Of a stretch of DNA of 6,800 nt, positions 1 through 6,330 are shown in pieces. The position numbers and the translations under genes were made by a program. The stretch's first letter is position 1. Each line of letters opens with the position of its first letter. The notes below the pieces were generated by a model, which saw nothing but the letters and a program-made list of their open reading frames with translations, was not told where the DNA came from and searched no databases. Source of the DNA: DASYUM01 sp036001225 (lineage in GTDB: Bacteria; Methylomirabilota; Methylomirabilia; Rokubacteriales; DASRDR01); the NCBI GenBank assembly GCA_036001225.1, contig DASYUM010000302.1, positions 1 through 6,800 of the forward strand, in the 5' to 3' direction.

Positions 1-197
1 CACACGATCTCCAGCGTCGCGTTGCCGTGGGTGAAGGTGGCCCGCCGCCCTTCCCGGTGCCGGTAGAGGACGAGGAAGATGATCATGGCGCCGGCGACCA
101 GGACGAACGTCACCCCGGTGATGTAGTAGATGAGGTAGAAGAGCCAGTCGACGTCCTGCCCGTACGTGGACACGTTCTCCGGGAGCCAAGCCATCAT
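1..197 (-). CDS. coxB: Cytochrome c oxidase subunit II, N-terminal part (partial, runs off window)
   Basis: The 65 visible residues begin MMAWLPENVSTYGQDVDWLF, followed by a hydrophobic helix (about residues 20-41), then YRHREGRRATFTHGNATLEI and V at the edge. The 'STYGxxVDxLF' opening, a membrane helix ending in L-Y-R-H-R, and the 'THGNATLEIV' element just before the second helix are hallmarks of heme-copper oxidase subunit II. This subunit carries the CuA site, which accepts electrons from cytochrome c. The CuA domain lies beyond the window, so its integrity is unseen. There are two tandem ATG codons (197 and 194). A weak GGGGG ribosome-binding stretch lies about 10 bases upstream of the first. 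A strong promoter sits about 80 bases upstream, so coxB probably opens its own operon rather than being the last gene of the one before it. No cleavable signal peptide is evident; the first helix is the anchor. The family call is firm; the oxidase subtype is not decidable. Confidence 0.88.
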   Translation of the reverse strand, partial: MMAWLPENVSTYGQDVDWLFYLIYYITGVTFVLVAGAMIIFLVLYRHREGRRATFTHGNATLEIV

Positions 198-282
198 GGC
201 GGTCTATCCCCCGTGCAGTGCCTTGTCCGACCTTTCACAATCACGGGACGGGCTGAAGAAATGACAACTTAGGGCGCCTCCC

Positions 283-310
283 ATTATCGTCGGGCGCCCC
301 GGCGTGTCAA
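283..310 (-). promoter_or_regulatory. Predicted sigma70-type promoter of coxB
   Basis: On the minus strand a perfect -35 hexamer TTGACA (310-305) is separated by 16 bases from GATAAT (288-283), five of six matches to the -10 consensus. The predicted transcript start is near 276, leaving a leader of about 80 bases before the coxB ATG at 197. The promoter lies just downstream of two hairpins that follow the cupredoxin gene, as expected at an operon boundary. It resembles the promoter at 6331-6360: both read CCCTTGACA and have CGGGGCG in the spacer. This is inferred from consensus matching only. Confidence 0.6.
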
Positions 311-325
311 GGGCCAAGTTGGCCC
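311..325 (-). repeat. Interrupted palindrome next to the possible terminator
   Basis: GGGCCAA-G-TTGGCCC is a perfect 7-base inverted repeat around one central base. It lies between the hairpin at 327-348 and the -35 box at 305-310, touching the latter. It could be a second stem of a tandem terminator, or, being directly upstream of a -35 element, a binding site for a dimeric regulator of the coxB promoter. The sequence alone does not decide. Confidence 0.4.
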
Positions 326-326
326 G

Positions 327-348
327 GAGGGGGCGCGCGGGCCCCCTC
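327..348 (-). terminator. GC-rich hairpin after the cupredoxin gene, possible terminator
   Basis: GAGGGGGC (327-334) and GCCCCCTC (341-348) form a perfect 8-base-pair stem with a 6-base loop. The hairpin begins 15 bases past the stop codon of the copper-protein gene. No T-tract follows, so it is not a classic intrinsic terminator. It could slow polymerase, protect a 3' end from exonucleases, or act with the adjacent hairpin at 311-325. Position at the operon end is the main support. Confidence 0.45.
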
Positions 349-363
349 GGGGATCGGACCGAT

Positions 364-1068
364 CTACTTCTTGGCGGCCAGTTCGAAGCTGACCTTGGCT
401 TCCTGGCCCGCCTTCACCTCGACGTCCTTCGTCTGCTTGCCGAGGATCGGGTGCCAGACCTCCACCTTGTGCTTGCCGGCGGGCACGTTGTCGATCTTGA
501 AGCTGCCCTTCTGGTCGGTGAGGGCCGCCGCGTTCTCGGTGACGTAGATCGCCCCCTGCATCCAGGTGTGGACGTCGCACCGGACCTTGACCGCCTCCGG
601 CTTCTCCAACTTCTCGGTCATGACCTTCTTGAACTTGGGTTGCGCCTTGTTGATGGCCGGATTCACCGTGGACAGGGTGTGGATGTTGTGCAGGACGCCG
701 TCCGAGTTGAGGATGTCTACTTCCCCCGGCGCCATCACGAGGAGCGGCGGATGGAACTCGCAGCCCTTCTGGTCCAGGGCCGGCTTCTTGGCCGGCTTGG
801 GTCCCTTGGCATCGGTGACGGCGACCACGGCGTCGCCGAGCCCGTTGCCGGGCCCGACCGCGACGTCGACGATCTTCTTCTCGTTGCCGCAGACCTCGTT
901 GTCCTTGTTGACCTTGACCGTCTTGGGGGCCGGCGGGGTGCCGGTTACCTTCACCTCGCCGACGATCGTCCCGCCGCCCTGGGCCCCGGCCGGCGCGTTC
1001 CAGCCGAACAGCGCGGCGGCCGCCACCAGGGCGACGATGAGCACGCTCGCGATCACGGACATACGCAT
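364..1068 (-). CDS. Exported cupredoxin (amicyanin-like type I copper site) fused to a carboxypeptidase-regulatory-like domain
   Basis: A 234-residue protein with a signal peptide (basic start, hydrophobic core about residues 4-21, likely cleavage after AGA at 27-29), so it acts outside the cytoplasmic membrane. Residues about 33-176 form a cupredoxin-like domain. The segment NSDGVLHNIHT gives the N-terminal ligand H127, and VRCDVHTWM gives C164, H167 and M170. The C-x2-H-x2-M spacing equals that of amicyanin (Cys92, His95, Met98) and differs from the C-x2-H-x4-M of plastocyanin. C60 and C103 are likely a disulfide. Residues about 177-234 (DQKGSFKIDNVPAGKHKVEVW and onward) match the beta-sandwich carboxypeptidase-regulatory fold. 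Proteins of this kind are usually small periplasmic electron carriers. The partner here is presumably one of the cytochromes encoded just upstream (gap 35 bases). The ATG at 1068 follows AAGGAGG (1080-1086) by 11 bases; an in-frame ATG at 1062 is an alternative start. The donor and acceptor are unknown. Confidence 0.85.
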   Translation of the reverse strand: MRMSVIASVLIVALVAAAALFGWNAPAGAQGGGTIVGEVKVTGTPPAPKTVKVNKDNEVCGNEKKIVDVAVGPGNGLGDAVVAVTDAKGPKPAKKPALDQKGCEFHPPLLVMAPGEVDILNSDGVLHNIHTLSTVNPAINKAQPKFKKVMTEKLEKPEAVKVRCDVHTWMQGAIYVTENAAALTDQKGSFKIDNVPAGKHKVEVWHPILGKQTKDVEVKAGQEAKVSFELAAKK

Positions 1069-1079
1069 GGTTCCTCACT

Positions 1080-1086
1080 CCTCCTT
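1080..1086 (-). promoter_or_regulatory. Strong ribosome binding site of the cupredoxin gene
   Basis: AAGGAGG on the minus strand, the best Shine-Dalgarno match in the window, 11 bases before the ATG at 1068 and 17 before the ATG at 1062. The other genes here have weak sites. This suggests the small copper protein is made in excess over the large membrane proteins of the same transcript, as is usual for a soluble carrier. A second weaker GAGGA lies at 1072-1076. Confidence 0.6.
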
Positions 1087-1103
1087 CGATGGTGGATCGG
1101 GCC

Positions 1104-3389
1104 TCACGCCGCCGGGCCGCGGCGCCGCTGCGCCCATCGCAGGAGTCCCAATTCGAGGACGACGGTGCCGAGGGCCGCGATGGGCGGGATGACGAACTGC
1201 CGCTTGGACGGCGGAGCCTCCAAGCGCACATAATACCACGACGAGATGGACGCCTTCGCGCCCTCGTCCCCCTCCGAGCCGTCCCAGACCCAGAAGGCGA
1301 TGGGAAAGAACTCCTCCGCCGGGAACACGAAGTCGCCGGCGGCCGAAGTCTTCCGCGCCCGCCGGATCACCACCCGATACTGGCCGGCCTCGTAGACCGC
1401 CTGGCCCTTGGCCTGGACGGCGGCGCCCGATTGGGGCGTGAGCTTGCCGATACCGGCGGCGGTGGCCTCGCCGACCCCGGCCCCGGCCCGCCAGGTGAGC
1501 AGGGAGACCGGGTGGCCACCGTCCCCCATCAGGAAGTAGGGACGCTCGCCCCCCTCGCCACCGGCCGGGAACTGGAGGGCGACCATGTCGGGCTTGGGCG
1601 CGCCCGTGGTGGGGTCCGACGGCGTGGGGTCGTCCCAGGTCAGGTGGAAGACGACCTCGTCGGGCGTGTGGACCGCCCGCACCGTGATCATGTCGATGGT
1701 GGGATTGAAGTTCCGCGGGTCCACGATCACCTGCCCGACCAGCGGGAAGTTGGCCCCGGGCTGCTTCGGCCAGAACTCGGCGTTGGGATCCGACGGCACC
1801 TCGCCGGCGGCGGCCCGAACCGGGAGGACGGTCGCCCAGCTCAGGCGGTCCGGCCCCAGCGACCGGATGTAGTTGGCCAGGTGCCAGAGATCCTCGGGCT
1901 TCTCCACCGAGTCGGCGAACGTCGGCATCGGCGAGCCCATCAGCCCGGTCGCCAGGCGTGTCGCCACGTCCTTGCGCTCGGGGCCGCCCCGAAAGGTCCA
2001 CGGCTTGTGGAGGTTGGCCGGCCGGACGGGGTGGCCCCAGTCGTCCTTGAGGTCCGAGCCCGGCGCCGGGTCGCCGCGCCCGGCTGGCCCGTGGCACTTG
2101 TTGCACTCGATCGCCTCGAACATCTCCCGGCCACGCTTGATCGAACTGTCGGAGGAGGCGACCTCACCGGGGAGCTTCACCGGCTCGGGCTTGGCGCCCT
2201 TGAAGCCTTCGGCGAACGTCTTGAGATGGGCCACCACGGCCCGCCGCTCGGCCTCGGACAGGGCCTTGTCCCAGGCCGGCATCGAGGTGCCCGGCATGCC
2301 CTTCGCGACGACGTTCAAGAGGTCCTGATCGGTCGGGAGCTGGCCGGAGGCGGTGCTGCGGATCTTGTACTTGCCGGCCGTGAAGTCGCGCGGCTTGGGC
2401 AGGAGTCGCTCGGCGGCCGGGCCGTCGCCCTTGCCCGCCCCGCCGTGGCAGAGCGCGCACCGCTTCTCGTAGACCTGTTTGCCGAGGGCCAGGTCGCCCT
2501 GGGCCTCGGCCGCCGGCGGGGCGACCCCCGCGACGCCACGGGCGAACAGCGCCGGGAGGACGGTCGCCGGCGGCCCGGGGAGCGCGGCGTGCTCGCCGCC
2601 TCTCATGACGCGCGGCGGGTACCCGGTCGTCTCGTAGAGGTAGTAGATCACCTGCCAGATCTGCTCCGCATTGAGCCGGTCCTCCCAGGACGGCATCGCC
2701 GAGTTCCAGGGCGTGGACTCCTTCGGGAGGCCGGGGCCGCCCTTGGCGATCCGCCAGAAGAGGTAGCCCTCGGAGAGCTGGGCGATGGTGCCGGGATCGG
2801 TGAAGTCCGCCGGAGTCGGGTTGAAGCCGTGCGCGAAGTGGCCCTTGCCGTCGAGGTTGTCGCCGTGGCAAAAGACGCAGTTCTGGATGTAGATCGCCCC
2901 CCCGGCCGCCAGGTGCTTGGCCCGGTTGGCCGGATTCGCGGCGATGTCCTTGCGGACCGGCGTGTCGGTCGCCTCGAGGTCGATGGTGCTCCCCCGGAGC
3001 GGGATCGAGGTCGGCGGGGCGGGGTGGACGGCGCGCAGCTCGACGGGGGCCTCGGCCTTGGCCGCGGCCTGCGAGTACGCGTAGTAGCCGACCAGCAGCG
3101 GCAGCAGGACGGCGAACCCGAGGCGGACCGGCCGCCGGCGGGGGTCGACCAGGGTCTCCCAGATCGGCGCCCGGAACGCCCGCCACGACTCCGAATCCGA
3201 GGAGACGTAGACGAGCATCGCCAGCAGCGTGATCGCCATGTAGAGCGAAAGCAGGCTGAACGGCATCGGCGGCTGGATGCCGAACCGGAAGACGAGGTAG
3301 GCGACGACCAGGACCAGGATGGCCTGGGCAAACCTGCCCCCGACGGGCAGGCGCGGCAAGCGACGGCGATCTGGCGCGGCTAGGGTCAC
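1104..3389 (-). CDS. Membrane-bound triheme cytochrome c with C-terminal ethylbenzene-dehydrogenase-gamma-like heme b domain
   Basis: A 761-residue protein starting at GTG. Three hydrophobic helices lie near residues 20-37, 43-62 and 88-107. Three monoheme cytochrome c domains follow: C171-VF-C174-H175 with Met M232 (SAMPSW), C311-AL-C314-H315 with M370 (TSMPAW), and C429-NK-C432-H433 with M488 (SPMPTF). Residues about 530-725 resemble the heme-binding gamma subunit of type II DMSO-reductase-family enzymes (ethylbenzene dehydrogenase EbdC, nitrite oxidoreductase NxrC): ITVRAVHTPDEVVFHLTWDD, then YFLMGDGGHPV, then FWVWDGSEGDEGAKASISSW. In that family one heme b is held by Met and Lys; M621 and K712 are my candidates. 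A last helix (731-750) anchors the C-terminus. The protein could therefore carry three c hemes and one b heme on the periplasmic side, forming a wire to or from the bd-like oxidase. It lies 13 bases after the diheme cytochrome gene. GTG has only a weak GGGG upstream, but the start is supported because it retains the first helix. No molybdenum catalytic subunit is adjacent. Confidence 0.85.
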   Translation of the reverse strand: MTLAAPDRRRLPRLPVGGRFAQAILVLVVAYLVFRFGIQPPMPFSLLSLYMAITLLAMLVYVSSDSESWRAFRAPIWETLVDPRRRPVRLGFAVLLPLLVGYYAYSQAAAKAEAPVELRAVHPAPPTSIPLRGSTIDLEATDTPVRKDIAANPANRAKHLAAGGAIYIQNCVFCHGDNLDGKGHFAHGFNPTPADFTDPGTIAQLSEGYLFWRIAKGGPGLPKESTPWNSAMPSWEDRLNAEQIWQVIYYLYETTGYPPRVMRGGEHAALPGPPATVLPALFARGVAGVAPPAAEAQGDLALGKQVYEKRCALCHGGAGKGDGPAAERLLPKPRDFTAGKYKIRSTASGQLPTDQDLLNVVAKGMPGTSMPAWDKALSEAERRAVVAHLKTFAEGFKGAKPEPVKLPGEVASSDSSIKRGREMFEAIECNKCHGPAGRGDPAPGSDLKDDWGHPVRPANLHKPWTFRGGPERKDVATRLATGLMGSPMPTFADSVEKPEDLWHLANYIRSLGPDRLSWATVLPVRAAAGEVPSDPNAEFWPKQPGANFPLVGQVIVDPRNFNPTIDMITVRAVHTPDEVVFHLTWDDPTPSDPTTGAPKPDMVALQFPAGGEGGERPYFLMGDGGHPVSLLTWRAGAGVGEATAAGIGKLTPQSGAAVQAKGQAVYEAGQYRVVIRRARKTSAAGDFVFPAEEFFPIAFWVWDGSEGDEGAKASISSWYYVRLEAPPSKRQFVIPPIAALGTVVLELGLLRWAQRRRGPAA

Positions 3390-3402
3390 GGCCTACCCCG
3401 GC

Positions 3403-4317
3403 CTATTGTTTGACCGGCGGCTTGGCCGGCTGCTTCGCCGGTGCCTGCTGCGGCGCCGGCGCCGCCGACGGCGCCGGGGGGCCGCCGGCCGGCGCGGCCG
3501 GGGCCGCCGCCTGAGCGCCGCCACCCTTGAGCGTCATGAGGAACGCGACGAGGTCGGTGAACTCGCGGGCGGTGAGCATTTGCCCGAAGGTCGGCGGCAT
3601 CACGCCGGCCGGGTAGCCGGCGACGACGCCCTTCGAGGCGGGATTCAGGATCTTGCCCATGATGTAGTCCAGAGTCTGGGTGCCCGCGAGATTGGAGAGG
3701 TCGGGCCCGATCTTGCCGCCCACGACCGGGCCCGCAGTGTGGCAGGCGACGCACGTCCCCTTGCCGGCGAACACGGCCTGACCCGCCTTCGGGTCGCCGG
3801 GGAGCTCGATGGACGCCGCGGCCCCGCCCCCGGCCGGGGCGCCGGCGGTGGCCGGAATGTCGTCGAGCTTGGCGTCCACCGTGCCACCCTGGCTCTCCAG
3901 GAAGGCGGCGACTGCCCACAGCTCGCTCCGGTTCAGCGCGATCGGCGGGCGGTCGATCTTGGGCATGATGTTGGGAAAGCCCGGCACCAGGTAGGTGGCC
4001 GGGTCGAGCAGCGATTCGATCAGGTAGGCCTTGGCGGGGGTCCCCGGCTTGCGCGTCCCCGCCCGGCCGCCGACGCCGGCCAGGTCCGGACCCCGCCCGG
4101 CCCGGCCGATCCCGTGGCAGGTGGTGCACTGGCCCTTCCCTTCGAAGATCTTCTCGCCGGCGGCGACGAGCTGCTGCGGGGTCACGTTGGCGCCTTCCAG
4201 CGAGAGCTGTTCGGGGGGCTTGGACTCGATCTGGGGGATCGAGTTGGCGTACCAGCTGTAGCTGCCCATCACCATCAGGGCGAAGACGCTGACCTTGATC
4301 GGGACGGGGACGGTCAC
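3403..4317 (-). CDS. Membrane-anchored diheme cytochrome c
   Basis: Read from GTG at 4317 this is 304 residues. VPIKVSVFALMVMGSYSW (about 4-22) forms one uncleaved N-terminal helix. Two class I cytochrome c domains follow: C64-TT-C67-H68 with likely Met ligand M118 (NIMPK), and C189-VA-C192-H193 with M240 (GVMPPTF). The tail (about 266-304) is rich in Ala, Pro and Lys and is probably disordered. Such anchored diheme cytochromes carry electrons between membrane complexes at the periplasmic face. It sits 67 bases after the bd-like oxidase gene and 13 before the triheme gene, so it likely shuttles electrons among these. The start is uncertain. The frame stays open upstream to an ATG at 4464 inside the oxidase gene, but that extension is Arg/Pro-rich and looks non-coding. 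GTG 4317 is chosen because it places the anchor helix at the N-terminus. No clear ribosome binding site precedes it, so coupling to the upstream gene is possible. ATG codons within the helix are unlikely starts. Confidence 0.84.
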   Translation of the reverse strand: MTVPVPIKVSVFALMVMGSYSWYANSIPQIESKPPEQLSLEGANVTPQQLVAAGEKIFEGKGQCTTCHGIGRAGRGPDLAGVGGRAGTRKPGTPAKAYLIESLLDPATYLVPGFPNIMPKIDRPPIALNRSELWAVAAFLESQGGTVDAKLDDIPATAGAPAGGGAAASIELPGDPKAGQAVFAGKGTCVACHTAGPVVGGKIGPDLSNLAGTQTLDYIMGKILNPASKGVVAGYPAGVMPPTFGQMLTAREFTDLVAFLMTLKGGGAQAAAPAAPAGGPPAPSAAPAPQQAPAKQPAKPPVKQ

Positions 4318-4384
4318 CGGTGTACGGTCCGGCAAGCGGCGCGGCCATGACCCTGCCCGGGCCGGGGCCCGGTTCCACCGCCGG

Positions 4385-6229
4385 TCACGGGTGGCGCTCG
4401 GGAGCGCCGCCGGCGATGGGCACCGCCCGCGGCGGCGCGCCGGGGGGAACCGCCTCCCCGGCATGGGCCGGCTCGTAGCCTCGCGTCCCGAGGCCGCCCA
4501 GCCAGAAGATGAACATGACCATCCCCAGGAACAGCATCGTGGTGATGGTGATGACGTTGGCGGCGTAGCCGAGCGCCGGCGTCACGGCGTCAGGGGAGGT
4601 GTCCTGCATGACCCCGTAGATGTGCCAGTGCTGGCGGATGCCCGATCGGGCGAAGCCCATGAGCCCCATGAGCCAGGTGAACGTGACCGCCAGCAGGATC
4701 AGGACGTACTGCGAGCGGGGAGCGATCGTCCCCCACCGGATGGCCCCGGTGGACCGCGCCCCCCGGAACATCGGGATGTCGATCGCCATCACGACCACGA
4801 TCGTGAGCAGGACCGCGGCCACCTGGAGCGGTGACAGCCGGACGATCCGGATGATCGGCTCGACGAAGTAGCCGCCGACGCCGAGGCCGATGACGGCGGC
4901 CGCGGCCAACGCGAAGACGAGCCACTGGGCGGCCATCCCGATCCGAGCCCACGGCTTGGTCGAGACCTTGTTGGCCCGGCGGTAGAGGAGATAGGAGAGG
5001 AACGTCGTCAGGATCATCAGGTTCACGGCGGTGTTCTTGGCCGACATGACGCCGAACAGGCCGAGGAACTTGTGGTGGGTCCCGCCCATGCGGCGCACCT
5101 CGCCGAGCGAGGCGATGAGCGTGTGGGGGGTCGCCCACACCATGAAGCCGAGGGCGATGACGAAGAGCAGGTACTTGATGTACGGGCGATAGCGCTCGGA
5201 ACCGGGGATGCGCTCCATGCCGAGCCAGAGGTAGTAGTTCGAGCCGAGGAACAGCACTCCGATGAGGATGGCCTGGACGATCCACAGCCAGGACATGAAG
5301 CCACCCATCATCGTGACGCCCATCGTCTGGTTGAAGCGATAGATCTCGAAGCCGAGCCAGTAGCCGGCGAACGGGAGCACCATCAGCGCCGACACCGCCA
5401 CGAAGTTGCCGACGTAGCCCATCCAGTCGTACTGGGCACGCTCCTCGTCGGTCCGCGCGCCGAGGAAGCGAAAGGCGGCGTAGGCGGCCGCCACCGTGCC
5501 GCCGAAGACGATGTTCGCGATGAGCCGGTGGATGTTGATCGGCATCCAGGTGTAGTTGTTGATGGCCTGCCAGAGCGTCCCGGTGAACTGGCCGGTCTCG
5601 TTCACGCCGGCCGGCGAGACCATGAAGGTGACCCAGGAATTCGACACGACGAGGATGGCGGTACCGAGCAGGTTCGAGAGGACCCCGAGCGCGAGGTGGA
5701 TCCCCTTGCGCGGGCCCGAGAGCCATTCCCAGCCGTAGTACCAGAGGTAGACCGCGAAGGTTTCCAGGAAGAACAGCGCCGCGTAGAGCCACATGGTCGG
5801 CGCGAAGATCGCGCTCATGTAGGTCCAGAACTTCGGATAGAGGGTGATGAGGAAGAAGAGGAGCAGCCCGCCCAGGAGCGCGGTGGTCGAGAAGGCGGCG
5901 AAGGTGAGCTTCACGAACTCGTGGGCCAGCCAGTCGTAGCGCCGGCCCTCGGGGCGGTCGAGCCCGGTCCGCCAGCCCATGAACTCGATGATGACCGCGA
6001 AGATCGGCACGCCGAGGATGAAGGCGGCGAAATTCAGATGAATCTGGGCGACCACCCACACCGCCAGCCGCGAGCCGACCCACGGGAAGGCCCGGTAGGC
6101 GGCCTCGCGTTGCGGCTCCTGGGCCCAGCCGGGGCCGGCGACCAGGCACAGGCCGAGGGCCAGCAGGAGCGCGGGCAGGACGGTGGCGACGAGCGGTCGC
6201 CGGCTCAGTCGGGCGTCAGGCGCTCGCAT
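4385..6229 (-). CDS. Divergent cytochrome bd-like oxidase subunit I (CydA-related), long form
   Basis: Read from ATG at 6229 this is 614 residues, against about 520 for E. coli CydA, with roughly 13-14 membrane helices instead of 9. A signal peptide (about 10-36, cleavage after GWA) precedes the core. CydA-like features: H64 (AQIHLNFAAFILG) at the place of the heme b595 ligand H19, H234 (PINIHRL) at that of heme b558 ligand H186, and E156 (ALFFLETF) at that of E107. The position of E99 is a leucine (L148). The quinol-oxidase motif GRQPW is absent; the aligned stretch is GEVRRMGGTHHKFLG. Extra histidines (H369, H385, H386, H534, H536) sit near predicted helix ends. Long bd-like oxidases of this type have been described in Nitrospira as candidate terminal oxidases. 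No CydB gene is adjacent; the next genes encode c-type cytochromes. The open frame continues to 6373, but the promoter at 6331-6360 lies inside that extension, so the shorter start is preferred; GTG at 6235 is an alternative. The substrate and electron donor are inferred, not shown. Confidence 0.82.
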   Translation of the reverse strand: MRAPDARLSRRPLVATVLPALLLALGLCLVAGPGWAQEPQREAAYRAFPWVGSRLAVWVVAQIHLNFAAFILGVPIFAVIIEFMGWRTGLDRPEGRRYDWLAHEFVKLTFAAFSTTALLGGLLLFFLITLYPKFWTYMSAIFAPTMWLYAALFFLETFAVYLWYYGWEWLSGPRKGIHLALGVLSNLLGTAILVVSNSWVTFMVSPAGVNETGQFTGTLWQAINNYTWMPINIHRLIANIVFGGTVAAAYAAFRFLGARTDEERAQYDWMGYVGNFVAVSALMVLPFAGYWLGFEIYRFNQTMGVTMMGGFMSWLWIVQAILIGVLFLGSNYYLWLGMERIPGSERYRPYIKYLLFVIALGFMVWATPHTLIASLGEVRRMGGTHHKFLGLFGVMSAKNTAVNLMILTTFLSYLLYRRANKVSTKPWARIGMAAQWLVFALAAAAVIGLGVGGYFVEPIIRIVRLSPLQVAAVLLTIVVVMAIDIPMFRGARSTGAIRWGTIAPRSQYVLILLAVTFTWLMGLMGFARSGIRQHWHIYGVMQDTSPDAVTPALGYAANVITITTMLFLGMVMFIFWLGGLGTRGYEPAHAGEAVPPGAPPRAVPIAGGAPERHP

Positions 6230-6302
6230 TCGCACACCGATCCGCTCGAAAGCTCCCTGGGATGGAAACGCGCGACGCGGGGCCAGCCGGGCCTGGGCCT
6301 CG

Positions 6303-6322
6303 CTTGTTCGAACGATCACAAG
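6303..6322 (-). promoter_or_regulatory. Inverted repeat at the predicted transcript start, possible operator
   Basis: On the minus strand CTTGTGATCGTTCGAACAAG has complementary ends (CTTGT and ACAAG) and holds the perfect 8-base palindrome GTTCGAAC (6306-6313). It begins about two bases past the predicted start point of the oxidase operon, a typical repressor position. It does not match the FNR box (TTGAT-N4-ATCAA) or a full CRP box. The regulator is unknown. Confidence 0.35.
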
Positions 6323-6330
6323 ACGATTCC

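Noticed and set aside
27..272. Small 81-codon plus-strand frame opposite coxB
   Set aside because: It overlaps the coding N-terminus of subunit II and its leader in antisense, and its product is low-complexity Asp/Glu/Val/Pro with no support.
304..1233. Plus-strand open frame opposite the cupredoxin gene
   Set aside because: Antisense shadow. The minus-strand product has a signal peptide and a complete copper site, while this one has neither motif nor ribosome binding site.
1089..3383. A 764-codon open frame on the plus strand opposite the triheme cytochrome gene
   Set aside because: It is antisense to a gene with three CxxCH motifs and a recognisable C-terminal domain. Its product is dominated by Arg, Gly, Asp, Val and Leu with no recognisable motif, as expected for the antisense frame of GC-ending codons in GC-rich DNA.
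4357..4372. Hairpin CCGGGC-CGGG-GCCCGG between the oxidase and diheme cytochrome genes
   Set aside because: Only six base pairs, all G/C, in GC-rich DNA where such stems arise by chance. There is no T-tract and the genes look co-transcribed.
3386..4378. Minus-strand alternative frame across the diheme cytochrome gene, starting at ATG 4378 or 4345
   Set aside because: It lacks CxxCH motifs and an anchor helix and is Arg/Gly/Pro-rich. The other frame encodes both heme sites.
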